Assembly: GCF_000175615.1 (NCBI RefSeq)
Contig: NZ_ACVO01000017.1
Coordinates: forward strand, 1-64,000
DNA: 64,000 bases
Direction: 5' to 3'
From: Rothia mucilaginosa ATCC 25296
GTDB lineage: Bacteria; Actinomycetota; Actinomycetes; Actinomycetales; Micrococcaceae
Below the pieces are notes generated by a model. That model did not search any database. It was not told the DNA's origin and saw only the letters and a program-made list of their open reading frames with translations. Of the stretch, positions 54,535 to 63,737 are shown in pieces; within the stretch, counting starts at the first letter, position 1, and the number at the start of each line of letters is the position of its first letter. Position numbers and translations under genes: made by a program.

Positions 54535-56946
54535 GTGGCTTTTGTGAATAAAACAATGCTCCATATCGACCATTCCGAATTGCACTCTCTGCAGCAGGAA
54601 ACCTCGTGGGAGGCCCTACCCGAGGAAGCACGCGCTCTCAGCGTTGCGGCGGCTTTCTCCCTGCTCCGCCACTTTGAGCGCGCTCAGGACCGTGGCGAAA
54701 AGGTTTTCTTCCCCGATATGTACACCCCCGTAGGTGTGGACCTGGGTTTCAACATGACTCAGCGTTTCATTGCGGTCGGTGACAATGTTCTCTTCCGTGA
54801 GGCACTCAATAAGCTCATTGCGGCGCTGGTCAACGCTGACTATCTTGAGGTGTCCCTCAGCCAGCTGCATCCGGGCAACCTGCACTACACCCTCAGCGAG
54901 GCTGGCCGTGAACTTTTGGGTACCCCGAAGGAACAGCAGGCGCAGGCTCTTCTGCCGGTCCTGCCCCTCCTCAGCGGCGTGTACCTCTACTACCTGAAGC
55001 AGTTCTACCCGGTTCTGCTCTCGCATATTACGGTGCGTGAGCTTCTGCCCATCGTCCTGAGTGTTACCCCGGCCTATCCCGCGGCGGCTCCCGTGAAGAT
55101 TCGTGAGCTGGTGCTGCGCGAGTGCGGTTTTGTGCAGGGCTGGTACGGCCTGTCGTACCTGGAGCAGCGCATTGTTGAGCCGGTGATTGCTCAGGCGCTG
55201 AGCCTGCTGACCCGTGAGGGCTACCTGCGCACCAAGACGATTCACGAGCACACGGATTCTCCGCTGACTCTGTACTCGCTGTCGCCTTCGGCGAAGGAAC
55301 TGGTGACCCGCCACGAGGAGACCGGCGTGCCGGCGAGCGAGCTGAGCTCCGTGCTGGCGTCGGTGAAGGATGAGGGCACCTCGATTACCGCCGAGGATAT
55401 TTCCGCAACCGATGCTCTGCTGACTCATATGGGCGTTCTTCTGCTCGACACCCTCAACGACCATGGCGCCGATGTGGAGCTGAGCCTTCCGAGCCTGGAG
55501 CAGGTCTTTGACCGCGACGAGCGCATTCAGCAGGCGTCCTCAAACCCCTATTTTGCGCAGATTGACGCGCAGGATTACATCTACGATGTGCTGATTGCCC
55601 ACCATTACCTGTCCGAGCGTGAGACCGTCTACTCGTTGGGTTCCGCGCTTGCGCCTGCCCTGGCGCAGATGGCTGAGCCGAGCATTCAGAAGCTGGTGGC
55701 TTCGGCGCTGCTGGATCCTGCCGCTGTGGACGCTCTGCCGTACCCGCATCAGCTGCTTCACCCGATTCTGAAGCTTGTGGAGGAGAGCCCGCGCATCTCC
55801 TACTACGATATTTACGATGAGCTGAAGCTCGCCCTGGACATCCCGTATCTGCAGGGTGAGGTCGCTCCGCACCGTTACAAGCTGACCCCGCGTCTGCGTA
55901 ACCGCTATTCGGTGGCGATGCACGTGCTGAAGGGCGAGCGCTACCTGAACGCTCTGCGTGAGGGTACCGGTCGTACTTCCCGTAAGAACCCGGAGCGTTA
56001 TGAGCTGAGCGAGGCAGGCAAGGAACTGCTGAAGCGCTTCCCGGAGGGTGCTCCGGAGGCTGTGACTGCCCGTATGGCGCCGCTGCCGCCGCAGTCGCTC
56101 AAGCACAAGCTGCCTCAGGATATTGCGGCTGAGCTGCAGGCTCGTGAGGAGGCTCTTCAGGCGGCAAAGGAGGCGCGTGCGGCGGAGCGTCAGGCTCGCC
56201 TGGCGGCTCGTGAGGGTGCTTCGCGTGAGTCGTTGGCTCCGGTGCCGGGTGCTTCTCCGGCGTTGCTGGCGCGTCCGGCTGGTTCGCCGGTGGCGACCTC
56301 CGCTCAGGTGCCGGTTGAGGTTCCGGTTGCACCGGTCGCTGCTGCACCGATCGCTACTGCCCCCGCCCAGTCGGTTATTTCCGCTCCGGCTGTTTCCGCT
56401 GCTGAGCCGTCGGCCGCTCTGCAGGTTGCTGCCGCCCAGGTGCGTGAGGCTCTGAAGCGTTACCGTCAGGTCTTCCGTCGTGAGGCTCTGGCGCCCGCCC
56501 TGGCGCAGGTGTCCGAGGAGCGTTTCCGCCGTATTGGTTTCGATCTGTTCCTGATGCGCGGCTACACCGTGGAGGCTCTGGAGGCTCAAGGCGTGGACGG
56601 CGTGGCAACCCCCGCCACCGGAGAAAAAGAGCGAGCATTCTATGTTCGTACTCTGCGCCCGGCAGCTAACGGCGTGCTGTCCGCGAGCGTTCAGCCGCAG
56701 GATATTACCGCGTTCTTCCTTGCGATTCACGCCCGCGGCGGTCAGCTCGGCACCTTCATCACGAACGCCCCGTTCAGCGATGAGGCGTACGACGAGTTCA
56801 TCCGCTGCTCGACCAAGTACCCGAACATTCTGGTGGATTTAGTGTCCGGCGATGAGCTGCAGGACCGTCTCATTGCCCACCGCCTCGGCGTGGTCGAGGG
56901 CACGAACGGCTTGCTGGAACTCAACGGCGAATACTTCGCCGGCTAG
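54535..56946 (+). CDS. Large Mrr-like protein with four winged-helix repeats and a dead nuclease core
   Basis: An 803-residue protein paralogous to its upstream neighbour. Residues ~30-128, ~135-258, ~292-380 and ~402-500 are four Mrr-N-like winged-helix units, most closing with Y-x-LS-x-AGKELL-type sequence. A coiled coil (~525-562) and a Pro/Ala/Val-rich linker (~565-630) lead to a C-terminal domain (~640-803) aligned with the Mrr nuclease core (EERFRRIGFDLFLMRGYTVEALEAQGVDGVATPA; D688). The QxK motif is replaced by V704-R705-T706 (FYVRTLR), so catalysis is unlikely. It starts with GTG at 54535, with AAGGAG six bases upstream. It may bind DNA or a modified target and recruit or restrain the active nuclease; this is inference. 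I know no named family with this layout. Confidence 0.75.
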   Translation: MAFVNKTMLHIDHSELHSLQQETSWEALPEEARALSVAAAFSLLRHFERAQDRGEKVFFPDMYTPVGVDLGFNMTQRFIAVGDNVLFREALNKLIAALVNADYLEVSLSQLHPGNLHYTLSEAGRELLGTPKEQQAQALLPVLPLLSGVYLYYLKQFYPVLLSHITVRELLPIVLSVTPAYPAAAPVKIRELVLRECGFVQGWYGLSYLEQRIVEPVIAQALSLLTREGYLRTKTIHEHTDSPLTLYSLSPSAKELVTRHEETGVPASELSSVLASVKDEGTSITAEDISATDALLTHMGVLLLDTLNDHGADVELSLPSLEQVFDRDERIQQASSNPYFAQIDAQDYIYDVLIAHHYLSERETVYSLGSALAPALAQMAEPSIQKLVASALLDPAAVDALPYPHQLLHPILKLVEESPRISYYDIYDELKLALDIPYLQGEVAPHRYKLTPRLRNRYSVAMHVLKGERYLNALREGTGRTSRKNPERYELSEAGKELLKRFPEGAPEAVTARMAPLPPQSLKHKLPQDIAAELQAREEALQAAKEARAAERQARLAAREGASRESLAPVPGASPALLARPAGSPVATSAQVPVEVPVAPVAAAPIATAPAQSVISAPAVSAAEPSAALQVAAAQVREALKRYRQVFRREALAPALAQVSEERFRRIGFDLFLMRGYTVEALEAQGVDGVATPATGEKERAFYVRTLRPAANGVLSASVQPQDITAFFLAIHARGGQLGTFITNAPFSDEAYDEFIRCSTKYPNILVDLVSGDELQDRLIAHRLGVVEGTNGLLELNGEYFAG

Positions 56947-56981
56947 CCTACCCCGCTAGTAGCTTGTAGCCCATCTTGGGC

Positions 56982-57032
56982 ACGCCCCGGTCTTCCTCTC
57001 CTGCACGTTCAGGAGGGAGAAAGCCGGGGCGT
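56982..57032 (+). terminator. Terminator after the Mrr-like pair
   Basis: ACGCCCCGG pairs with CCGGGGCGT around an inner CTCCTG/CAGGAG stem, and TTTT follows, 35 bases past the stop codon. Confidence 0.75.
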
Positions 57033-57178
57033 TTTCGCGCCTGAGCCCCGGTGAGTTGTCCACAGATGAGCTGTTTTCCTCGCGTTCGGTGCCGCTCAGC
57101 CCGTAATATTGCCGGTTTAAGCGACCCATATCACCGAAAATCGTGGTTGAAGGCACACCCCTGAGTTAGGATATGAAC

Positions 57179-58936
57179 ATGAGCACTTACCAGGAACTTC
57201 CCAGCATCTACCGATTGAAGCGCTCGCTGACCGACGTCGATCAGATTGCTAACGAATATTTTGAAAAGGTCCTCGACCTGAACCCCGTCCATGCAACCGA
57301 GCTTGGTCGTAAGGGCGTAGAGACCCTGTACCCCGACTACTCGCCCGCCGGCGAGAAGGCTTTCGCGCGCCTTGCAAAGAAGACTTTGAAGAAGGTCGAT
57401 AACGTCCTGCCTATTGATGACGTTGACTTGGTCACCCTGGATGCTCTGCAGGAGCGCCTGAGCCTGTACCGCAAGCAGCACAAGGCTGGCTTTGGTGGCT
57501 GGCAGATGAACAATATTGCCTCCGTCCCGCAGGAAGTGCGCTCGGTCTTTGACCTGATGAAGCGCAACACCCAGCAGGACTGGGAGCACATTATTGGTCG
57601 TATGCACCGCGTGACCGAGGCGCTGGAGGGCTACATCCAGACCCTTGAGGCAGCTCGTGAAGAGGGCAAGGTCGCCCCGCGCCGTCAGGTGGATATTGTC
57701 ATTGAGCAGACCGCCGCGTACTACGCTCCCGGTGGTTTCTTTGACGAGTTGGCTACTGAGGTCGCCGAGGCTGTCCCCGCGCTGAAGGATGAGGCTGCCG
57801 CAGGTGCCGAGGCTGCAAAGGAAGGCTACCGCCGCCTCAACAGCTACCTGGTGGAGAAGCTGCAGCCGATCGCTCCCTCCCGCGACGCTGTGGGCCGTAA
57901 GGCGTACAGCCTGCACTCCCGTTCGTTCCTGGGTACCACCATTGACCTGGACGAAACCTACGCTTGGGGCGTGAAGGAGCTGGAGAGCATTATCGCTCGT
58001 CAGCGTGAGGTTGCCGAGGAGATTGAGCCGGGCGCAAGCATTGAGCGTGCGAAGCAGCTGCTCGATGAAGATCCGGCACGTCAGCTGCACGGCACCGATG
58101 AGCTGAAGGCGTGGATGCAGAAGCTCGCCGACGCCGCGGTGGAGAACCTGGCGGGTAGCCACTTTGAAATTGGCGGCCCCATGCGCCGCATTGAGTGCTG
58201 CATTGCGCCCACGAACGAGGGCGGTATTTACTACACCGGCCCCTCCCCCGATTTCTCGCGTCCGGGCCGCATGTGGTGGTCGGTTCCCGAGGGTGAGGAT
58301 ACGTTCACTACCTGGCGTGAAACCTCCACCGTGTACCACGAGGGCGTTCCGGGCCACCACCTGCAGATCGCTATTGCTACGGCTCTGCAGGGCACCATGA
58401 ACTCCTGGCGTACAAACATGCTGTGGGTTTCCGGTCACGGTGAGGGCTGGGCACTGTACGCCGAGCGCCTCATGGAGGAACTGGGCTACCTGAAGGATCC
58501 GGGTGACCGCATGGGCATGCTGAATGCTCAGCGTATGCGCGCCGCCCGCGTGGTCTTCGATATTGGTGTTCACTGCGAGATGCCGATTCCCGCGGAGTGG
58601 GCTGAGCAGCTGGGCGTTGAGCCGGGCACCATCTGGACCTCTGAGCTGGGTTATGAGTTCTTGAAGCTGAACCTGGACGAGTCCGAGGGTCACCTGCGTT
58701 TCGAGTTCCTGCGTTACCTGGGTTGGCCGGGTCAGGCGCCGAGCTACAAGATTGGCGAGCGCCTCTGGCTGGAACTGCGTGATCAGGCTGTGCGCCGTGG
58801 CGATGACATGCGCGCGTTCCACACGCGTGCACTTCTGCTCGGTTCGGTGGGTCTGGATACTCTGCGCCGCGCCCTGACCGATGAGATGATGCTCCCTCTG
58901 GACACTGAGGATGACGACGATGAGGACGACGAGTAG
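57179..58936 (+). CDS. DUF885-family metallopeptidase-like protein
   Basis: A 585-residue soluble protein. It has a zinc-peptidase HExxH in STVYHEGVPGHHLQIAIA (HEGVPGHH, about residues 385-400) and the companion GHGEGWALYAERLMEELG. These match the DUF885 family, often carboxypeptidase-like, but the substrate is unknown. It is mostly helical and has an acidic tail (TEDDDDEDDE). The ATG at 57179 has TTAGGA about eight bases upstream; the ATG two codons earlier is less well placed. It converges with the glutathionylspermidine-synthase-like gene across a strong hairpin. Confidence 0.88.
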   Translation: MSTYQELPSIYRLKRSLTDVDQIANEYFEKVLDLNPVHATELGRKGVETLYPDYSPAGEKAFARLAKKTLKKVDNVLPIDDVDLVTLDALQERLSLYRKQHKAGFGGWQMNNIASVPQEVRSVFDLMKRNTQQDWEHIIGRMHRVTEALEGYIQTLEAAREEGKVAPRRQVDIVIEQTAAYYAPGGFFDELATEVAEAVPALKDEAAAGAEAAKEGYRRLNSYLVEKLQPIAPSRDAVGRKAYSLHSRSFLGTTIDLDETYAWGVKELESIIARQREVAEEIEPGASIERAKQLLDEDPARQLHGTDELKAWMQKLADAAVENLAGSHFEIGGPMRRIECCIAPTNEGGIYYTGPSPDFSRPGRMWWSVPEGEDTFTTWRETSTVYHEGVPGHHLQIAIATALQGTMNSWRTNMLWVSGHGEGWALYAERLMEELGYLKDPGDRMGMLNAQRMRAARVVFDIGVHCEMPIPAEWAEQLGVEPGTIWTSELGYEFLKLNLDESEGHLRFEFLRYLGWPGQAPSYKIGERLWLELRDQAVRRGDDMRAFHTRALLLGSVGLDTLRRALTDEMMLPLDTEDDDDEDDE

Positions 58937-59012
58937 CCTCTAGTCTGCTCGCTCCTCGTTGAGTGGATCTCTGGAGTCTCTGAACTGGAGCCTCTGATTA
59001 GGAGCTCTATGG

Positions 59013-59056
59013 ACGAAGCCCCCGCTTCAGCTTTATAGCTGAGGCGGGGGCTTCGT
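59013..59056. terminator. Bidirectional terminator between convergent genes
   Basis: An ACGAAGCCCCCGC arm pairs with GCGGGGGCTTCGT, with TCAGC/GCTGA inner pairing. It lies between the DUF885 gene (plus) and the glutathionylspermidine-synthase-like gene (minus). Confidence 0.8.
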
Positions 59057-59078
59057 TGTCGAGTTTTAGCTCTCGGGG

Positions 59079-60371
59079 CTATCCGAAGTTTGCGGCGCCG
59101 GGGTCGGTGGTGCCGAATCCCATGCCGGTGGAGTCGTTCAGGTCCACCAGGTGCGGGGCAAAACGGCACCAGTAGTCGGTGAGCGCGCCGTTTGATTCGC
59201 GGATGCCCACGCCTACGGTGCGTCCGTCGACCACCCACACACCGAGAATGGGGTGGCTGACCGGGTTAATAATGCCTTCGTAGCGCGGTGCCGGGATGTA
59301 CTCCTGATAGATGAATTCGCTTTCGGGGGCGTTGGCGAAGAAGTCGTCATCTTCGGGCTTGATGAAGACGTCATAGTCGGGGGCGTAGATTTCTACGCCG
59401 TCGCCTTCGCGTCCGAAGAGGGGCTTGCGAACCCAGTTGCGCATGCCGCCGCGGTGACCCGCGTAGGTGGGTACGAGGTTCGGGTGGCCGGGGTACTTAT
59501 CCCAGAGCGCGGCGAGCAGCAGCTTATTGGAGAGGAACATCTTCCACGCCGGCTCGATCCAGCGGTCCATGGAGTCGTGGTAGGCGAAGAGGAGCTTGTC
59601 GTAGCCTGCTTCGCTGTCGGTGACCAGGTCTTCCCAGGGGTAGAGCTTGAAGAGGTTGGTGATGCGCCGTCCCTGTGCGTCTTCCCAGCTCTTGGTGTCT
59701 TCGTTGAAGATGACTTCGTCGATGGGAATCATGTGGGTTTTGATGCCCGCCTGCTGTGCCGAGTAGGCGATGAGCCAGAGGTTGTTGTAGTCCTCGTTGG
59801 TCTCGTCAATCTCGGGGGGCACGTGCGCCAGGTGCAGTACGGGCTGCACGCCCGCGGTGATTTCGGGGGCGAAGATGTGGCGCCAACGGTTGGTGAAGGC
59901 TTCGCCGATTTCACCCCAGTGGGCGTAGCCGCGGGTGTCGAGGCGCTGGTCTTTCGCCCAGGTTTTCTGACTGACTGCCGCCTCCACGATGCCGGTGGGG
60001 GTGTCGGCGTTGTATTCGAGCAGCTTCATCGGGTCGCCGGGCACACCCGAGTAGGTGAAGTCGAAGCGGCCGTAGAAGTCGGCGTCGCGGCGGTTCCAGG
60101 ATTCAACCGCGAGGTTGAACGCCGCCTGGGGCAGGCCGAGGGTACCAAACGCGCCGGAGGCAATGTACTCGACGGTTTCCAGGCACATGCGGTGCATTTC
60201 TTCCGCCTGGGCGCGCACAGAGTCCATTTCTTGCGGGCTGAAAATGTAGGCGGCGTATTCGTTCCAGTAGTGGTCGGTGTCGTGGGGGCCGTCCACGCTG
60301 TAGGTGAGGCCTTCCTCAATGATGACGTTCTCCCAGTCGGGTCGGCCGACGGGAAATTCTTCGCGGCGCAT
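59079..60371 (-). CDS. Glutathionylspermidine-synthase-like ATP-grasp protein
   Basis: A 430-residue ATP-grasp amide ligase of the GspS C-terminal (YgiC/YjfC-like) family. Conserved segments include LLEYNADTPTGIVEAA, FKLYPWEDLVTDSEAGYDKLLFAYHDSMDRWIEPAWKMFLSNKLLLAALW and KPLFGREGDGVEIY, with NFDLxxTxPGILE-like acceptor sites not obvious. Actinobacteria use mycothiol, not glutathione, so a different acceptor is likely. AAGGAG lies about 11 bases before the ATG. It follows the YgiB-like membrane gene on the same strand, mirroring the ygiB-ygiC pair of enterobacteria. Confidence 0.87.
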   Translation of the reverse strand: MRREEFPVGRPDWENVIIEEGLTYSVDGPHDTDHYWNEYAAYIFSPQEMDSVRAQAEEMHRMCLETVEYIASGAFGTLGLPQAAFNLAVESWNRRDADFYGRFDFTYSGVPGDPMKLLEYNADTPTGIVEAAVSQKTWAKDQRLDTRGYAHWGEIGEAFTNRWRHIFAPEITAGVQPVLHLAHVPPEIDETNEDYNNLWLIAYSAQQAGIKTHMIPIDEVIFNEDTKSWEDAQGRRITNLFKLYPWEDLVTDSEAGYDKLLFAYHDSMDRWIEPAWKMFLSNKLLLAALWDKYPGHPNLVPTYAGHRGGMRNWVRKPLFGREGDGVEIYAPDYDVFIKPEDDDFFANAPESEFIYQEYIPAPRYEGIINPVSHPILGVWVVDGRTVGVGIRESNGALTDYWCRFAPHLVDLNDSTGMGFGTTDPGAANFG

Positions 60372-60451
60372 GAGGGGCTAGGCTCCTTCGAAGTAGTGAA
60401 TGGAAAGCGGTGTTGTTACGTCACCGCGGGTGTGGTTGTTCTGGTGAGGAA

Positions 60452-60486
60452 AATGCGGGCGGGACCGTTCAGTCCCTGCCCGCATT
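60452..60486 (-). terminator. Hairpin between the YgiB-like and GspS-like genes
   Basis: Arms AATGCGGGCGGGAC and GTCCCTGCCCGCATT pair with one bulge, 20 bases beyond the YgiB-like stop codon. It may reduce read-through to the GspS-like gene. Confidence 0.6.
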
Positions 60487-60505
60487 CAGTGTCATGGCTG
60501 ATGGC

Positions 60506-61432
60506 TTAGCCGCCGGAGCGGCCGCCACCGGACTTGGAACCGCCACCGAAACCGCCCTTGCTGCCGGACTTCGAGGAAGAGCCAGACTTGGACGAGGAAC
60601 CAGACTTCGAGGACGAACCCGACTTGGAGCCGGACTTCGAGGTGTTCGACTTACTGTAGGAGCCGGTGCTACCGCTATTGCTGGTGCCCTGCTTACCGCT
60701 GGAGACCGAGCCGGTGGTCTTGTTACGCACCGTGGAGGTCTTACCGGAGTTATTGGTGCTGGTCACCTTGCCGGAGGAGACGGTGGAGGACTTCTTCGCG
60801 CTGCGGTAGGAGTCTTCGAAGCTACCGCCCTTGGAGGACACACCGCTGTAGACGGTGCCGTTGCTGGGGCGGGTGGTGCTACCTCCGGAGAGCTTGGTAC
60901 CCACACCGGGAACCGTGGGGGTGCCGGTAGAGTTCGCGGCACTTTGGCGGCCCAGGTAGTACCAGAGGAACGCATTCGAATTATTGTGGGTGGTGGTCGA
61001 TCCAGAAGAGGTAGTCGAACCAGAAGAACCGGAAGAACCCGACAAGCTCGACGAGCCCGAGGAGTCGCTGCTGGACGAGTCGGTCGGCTCCTGAACGCCT
61101 GCCTTCTCACATTCGCTATCTTCCACGCGCAGGCCGGTCTTCGCGTCCTGGCAGACGCGGGCGTACTCTTCGCCCTGCGACAGGAACGCGTTTTCTTCCT
61201 GGTGCATGGAGTTGTAGGCGAAGATGCCACCGCCAACCAGCAGCACGCCAGCGCCAGCTACGGCAATCATCTTGGCGATGCCGGGGCGGGTCGCACCCAG
61301 GTTCAGGGTCTGCTGGGCAGAGGTCTGTGCGGCGCGGGTAGCGAAATCTGCAACCGCCTCCATGCGATTGCGGGGCTTCTTCGGGCCGTTGGGGGTGGTG
61401 GTTCCGCCGGGGTATTGGGGAGCAGAACTCAT
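60506..61432 (-). CDS. YgiB-like Ser/Gly-rich membrane protein
   Basis: A 308-residue protein with one transmembrane helix (MIAVAGAGVLLVGGGIFAYNSM, about 54-75). An extracytoplasmic region starts with a paired-Cys segment (VCQDAKTGLRVEDSECEKAG), then a long Ser/Gly/Thr/Lys-rich tail with SKSGSS repeats, ending GGFGGGSKSGGGRSGG. The Cys-pair segment, the small aromatic patch (WYYLGRQSA) and the Gly/Ser-rich end resemble DUF1190/YgiB proteins, but similarity is weak and by recall. AAGGAG lies six bases before the ATG. It is upstream of the GspS-like gene, the context known for ygiB-ygiC. Function is unknown. Confidence 0.65.
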   Translation of the reverse strand: MSSAPQYPGGTTTPNGPKKPRNRMEAVADFATRAAQTSAQQTLNLGATRPGIAKMIAVAGAGVLLVGGGIFAYNSMHQEENAFLSQGEEYARVCQDAKTGLRVEDSECEKAGVQEPTDSSSSDSSGSSSLSGSSGSSGSTTSSGSTTTHNNSNAFLWYYLGRQSAANSTGTPTVPGVGTKLSGGSTTRPSNGTVYSGVSSKGGSFEDSYRSAKKSSTVSSGKVTSTNNSGKTSTVRNKTTGSVSSGKQGTSNSGSTGSYSKSNTSKSGSKSGSSSKSGSSSKSGSSSKSGSKGGFGGGSKSGGGRSGG

Positions 61433-61913
61433 GCATCTCTCCTTGAAAGGTGGTGCGTGGCGTAACGCTCAACGCGTACATGAAGCTGAGTGGGTACAGC
61501 ATCATCCGGCGACTTTCGCCGGACTATCGGTGTGGTTCCAGCATATCAAGCCCTAGCTTTCGGATTATTAGCTGACGGCAAAATCTCAGCAAGCTTCGCC
61601 GCATGTTGCGCAGTTGTTTCCTTTCTGTTTGCTTTTGCGATGATTCCTAATTAACTATCAGCCGATTTAACCGCCTATGTGGGGGGCAGCTGGCGGCACC
61701 GGTGGCGGCGTTGATGGTTGGACTGCGCTGCTGGCGGCGTTGCTGGTTGGGCAGCTGGGTTGGGCTGTGTCGCTGGTTGGGCAGCTGGATGTACAGCCGA
61801 AAAGTGCCACCGGAAGGTCACGGTTCGTCACACATCCCCTACACTGCACCGGATTGAAACACTTCTTCACACAAACTCGCGCCGGAGCGCGCAAAAGTTT
61901 TAGAGTATGCCAC
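61433..61913. other. Divergent region between the YgiB-like gene and the symporter
   Basis: About 480 bases. It should hold promoters for both genes. Near 61728-61790 the motif GCTGGTTGGGCAGCTGG occurs twice, a short imperfect direct repeat. An open frame runs into the symporter from 61677 but looks non-coding before 61914. Confidence 0.45.
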
Positions 61914-63329
61914 ATGTCTACACCGCATGCATCATCTCGTTCACGTCTGCCCAAGTGGGCTACTTCTTTCGGCAACCAAATCATTGCCTCCCTCATTCTG
62001 GGTATTGTTCTCGGCGCGCTCGCCCTCGCACTGGGTGGGGACGCGAAGAGCAATCCCAACTGGCTCATGGTGACCTTGGATACCATCGGCTCCTCCTACG
62101 TCACTCTGCTGAAAGCGGCCGTTGTTCCACTGATTTTCACCGCCGTGGTCGCCTCCATCTCTAACCTGTCGCAGGTGACGAACGCGGCGCGCCTGGCGGT
62201 CAACACGCTCATTTGGTTTGCGATTACCGCGTTCTTCGCGGTGCTCATCGGTATTGCGATGGGCCTAATCGTTCAGCCGGGCGTGGGCGCGCAGGTGCAA
62301 GGCAAGGCGTACACCGGCTCGACCGGTTCGTGGACTGCTTTCCTGACCGGTCTGATTCCGGTGAACTTCCTGGGTCTGGGTGTCAGCGCTAAGTCCGGTG
62401 ATTCCGGCATCACCGCGTCGGCATCCTTTAACGTACTGCAGATTCTGGTCATTTCCGGTGCGGTCGGCATTGCCGCGCTGAAGGTTGGCGAGGCTGCCAA
62501 GCCGTTCATTGACGTGGTCAAGAGCGCCCTGGCGATTATTCAGAAGATTCTGTGGTGGATTATTCGCCTAGCACCGCTGGGCACCGTGGGTCTGATCGCT
62601 AAGGCTGTGTTTGCGTACGGTTGGGCGTCGATGGGTTCGCTGGTCGCGTTCGTTATCGCACTCTACATTGGCCTGCTACTGGTCTTCCTCGTGGTCTACC
62701 CGATTATTGTTCGGGCGAACGGTCTGTCGGTCCGTCAGTACTTCTCGGGCGTGTGGCCGGCGCTCCAGCTGGGCTTCGTATCCCGCTCTTCGATGGGTTC
62801 GATGCCGATGACCCAGACCGTTGCCGAACGCAACCTGGGTGTTCCCCGCGCCTACGCGTCCTTCGCGGTTCCGCTGGGTGCGACCACCAAGATGGACGGC
62901 TGCGCTTCGGTTTACCCGGCACTTGCCGCGATTTTCGTGGCTCAGTTCTACGGTATTCAGCTGGACTTCACCCAGTATCTGCTGATTGTGATGGTGTCCG
63001 TGCTCGGTTCGGCTGCGACTGCCGGTACGACCGGCGCTATCGTGATGCTGACCCTGACCCTTTCCACTCTGGGTCTGCCCCTGGACGGCGTGGGTCTGCT
63101 CCTGGCGATTGACCCAATCGTTGACATGGGTCGTACCGCTCTGAACGTTGCCGGTCAGGCTCTGGTTCCCGCGATTGTGGCTCGCCGCGAGGGCATCTTG
63201 GATGAGGAGCTCTACAACGCTCCCCGTTCGGAGGGCGGCTTCGTGGCTCAGGAATTCTACGATGAGCGCATCGCCGGCGAGGCGCAGCGACTTCACGAGG
63301 TGGAGGACGCAGGCGCGGCACGCCGCTAA
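61914..63329 (+). CDS. Dicarboxylate/amino-acid:cation symporter (DAACS family)
   Basis: A 471-residue inner-membrane symporter, likely for glutamate, aspartate or C4-dicarboxylates with Na+ or H+. It has about eight transmembrane helices plus two hairpins. Family motifs are present: PLIFTAVVASISNLSQ, SSMGSMPMTQT (HP1 Ser-rich loop, here SRSSMGSMP), GATTKMDGCA (the NMDGT-equivalent) and AGTTGAIVMLTLTLSTLGLPLDGVGLLLAIDPIVDMGRTALNV (HP2/TM8 with D and R for substrate binding). The start at 61914 (MSTPHASSRS) is chosen over an open frame running from 61677 whose upstream part is low-complexity. Only a weak ribosome binding site is visible. Confidence 0.92.
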   Translation: MSTPHASSRSRLPKWATSFGNQIIASLILGIVLGALALALGGDAKSNPNWLMVTLDTIGSSYVTLLKAAVVPLIFTAVVASISNLSQVTNAARLAVNTLIWFAITAFFAVLIGIAMGLIVQPGVGAQVQGKAYTGSTGSWTAFLTGLIPVNFLGLGVSAKSGDSGITASASFNVLQILVISGAVGIAALKVGEAAKPFIDVVKSALAIIQKILWWIIRLAPLGTVGLIAKAVFAYGWASMGSLVAFVIALYIGLLLVFLVVYPIIVRANGLSVRQYFSGVWPALQLGFVSRSSMGSMPMTQTVAERNLGVPRAYASFAVPLGATTKMDGCASVYPALAAIFVAQFYGIQLDFTQYLLIVMVSVLGSAATAGTTGAIVMLTLTLSTLGLPLDGVGLLLAIDPIVDMGRTALNVAGQALVPAIVARREGILDEELYNAPRSEGGFVAQEFYDERIAGEAQRLHEVEDAGAARR

Positions 63330-63347
63330 TCTGGCGAAGGCTCACGC

Positions 63348-63381
63348 ACACGGCGCTAGGCGGTACTGCTTAGCGCCGTGT
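63348..63381 (+). terminator. Terminator after the symporter gene
   Basis: Perfect 11-bp stem (ACACGGCGCTA / TAGCGCCGTGT) starting 18 bases after the stop codon. Confidence 0.75.
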
Positions 63382-63498
63382 CGCTTCTCCGCCACCCATG
63401 CCCCCAGCATGGGTGAAATACATTTGTCAAACGTCATAAAAATGTCACTATTGATTCTTTTTTTCTTTAAGGTTTGAGAAGAGTTATGATTTTGAACG

Positions 63499-63557
63499 GC
63501 GTGTTCCATCTCCTACGTGGTTGAGGGGGATGGGACACGCTCTTTTTATGCCCGCCG
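63499..63557 (+). terminator. Second strong terminator upstream of maf
   Basis: GCGTGTTCCATC pairs with GATGGGACACGC (one mismatch) and is followed by TCTTTTT, a clear intrinsic terminator. Confidence 0.75.
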
Positions 63558-63737
63558 GTTTTATGCCCCCTCGTTATACCCCTCAGCTCGGCACTCCAAC
63601 CCTCCAACAGATCACGCCCCCCAGATCACACCAAGGACCCGTGTTCAACGCTGACGCACCGGCGGAGGCTTCCACCCAGTGACCCTCAATCTGCACCCGA
63701 GAGTAAAGCTCCCCAACAACGCTCTAAAATAGAACCC

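Larger units (their letters stand above)
63330..63737. other. Intergenic region between the symporter and maf
   Basis: No gene seen. It holds two terminators, at 63348-63381 and at 63499-63550, and the promoter of maf. The second hairpin lies in an AT-rich stretch with a promoter-like TTGTCA at 63424-63429, so a short RNA of about 80-100 bases is possible. Confidence 0.4.
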
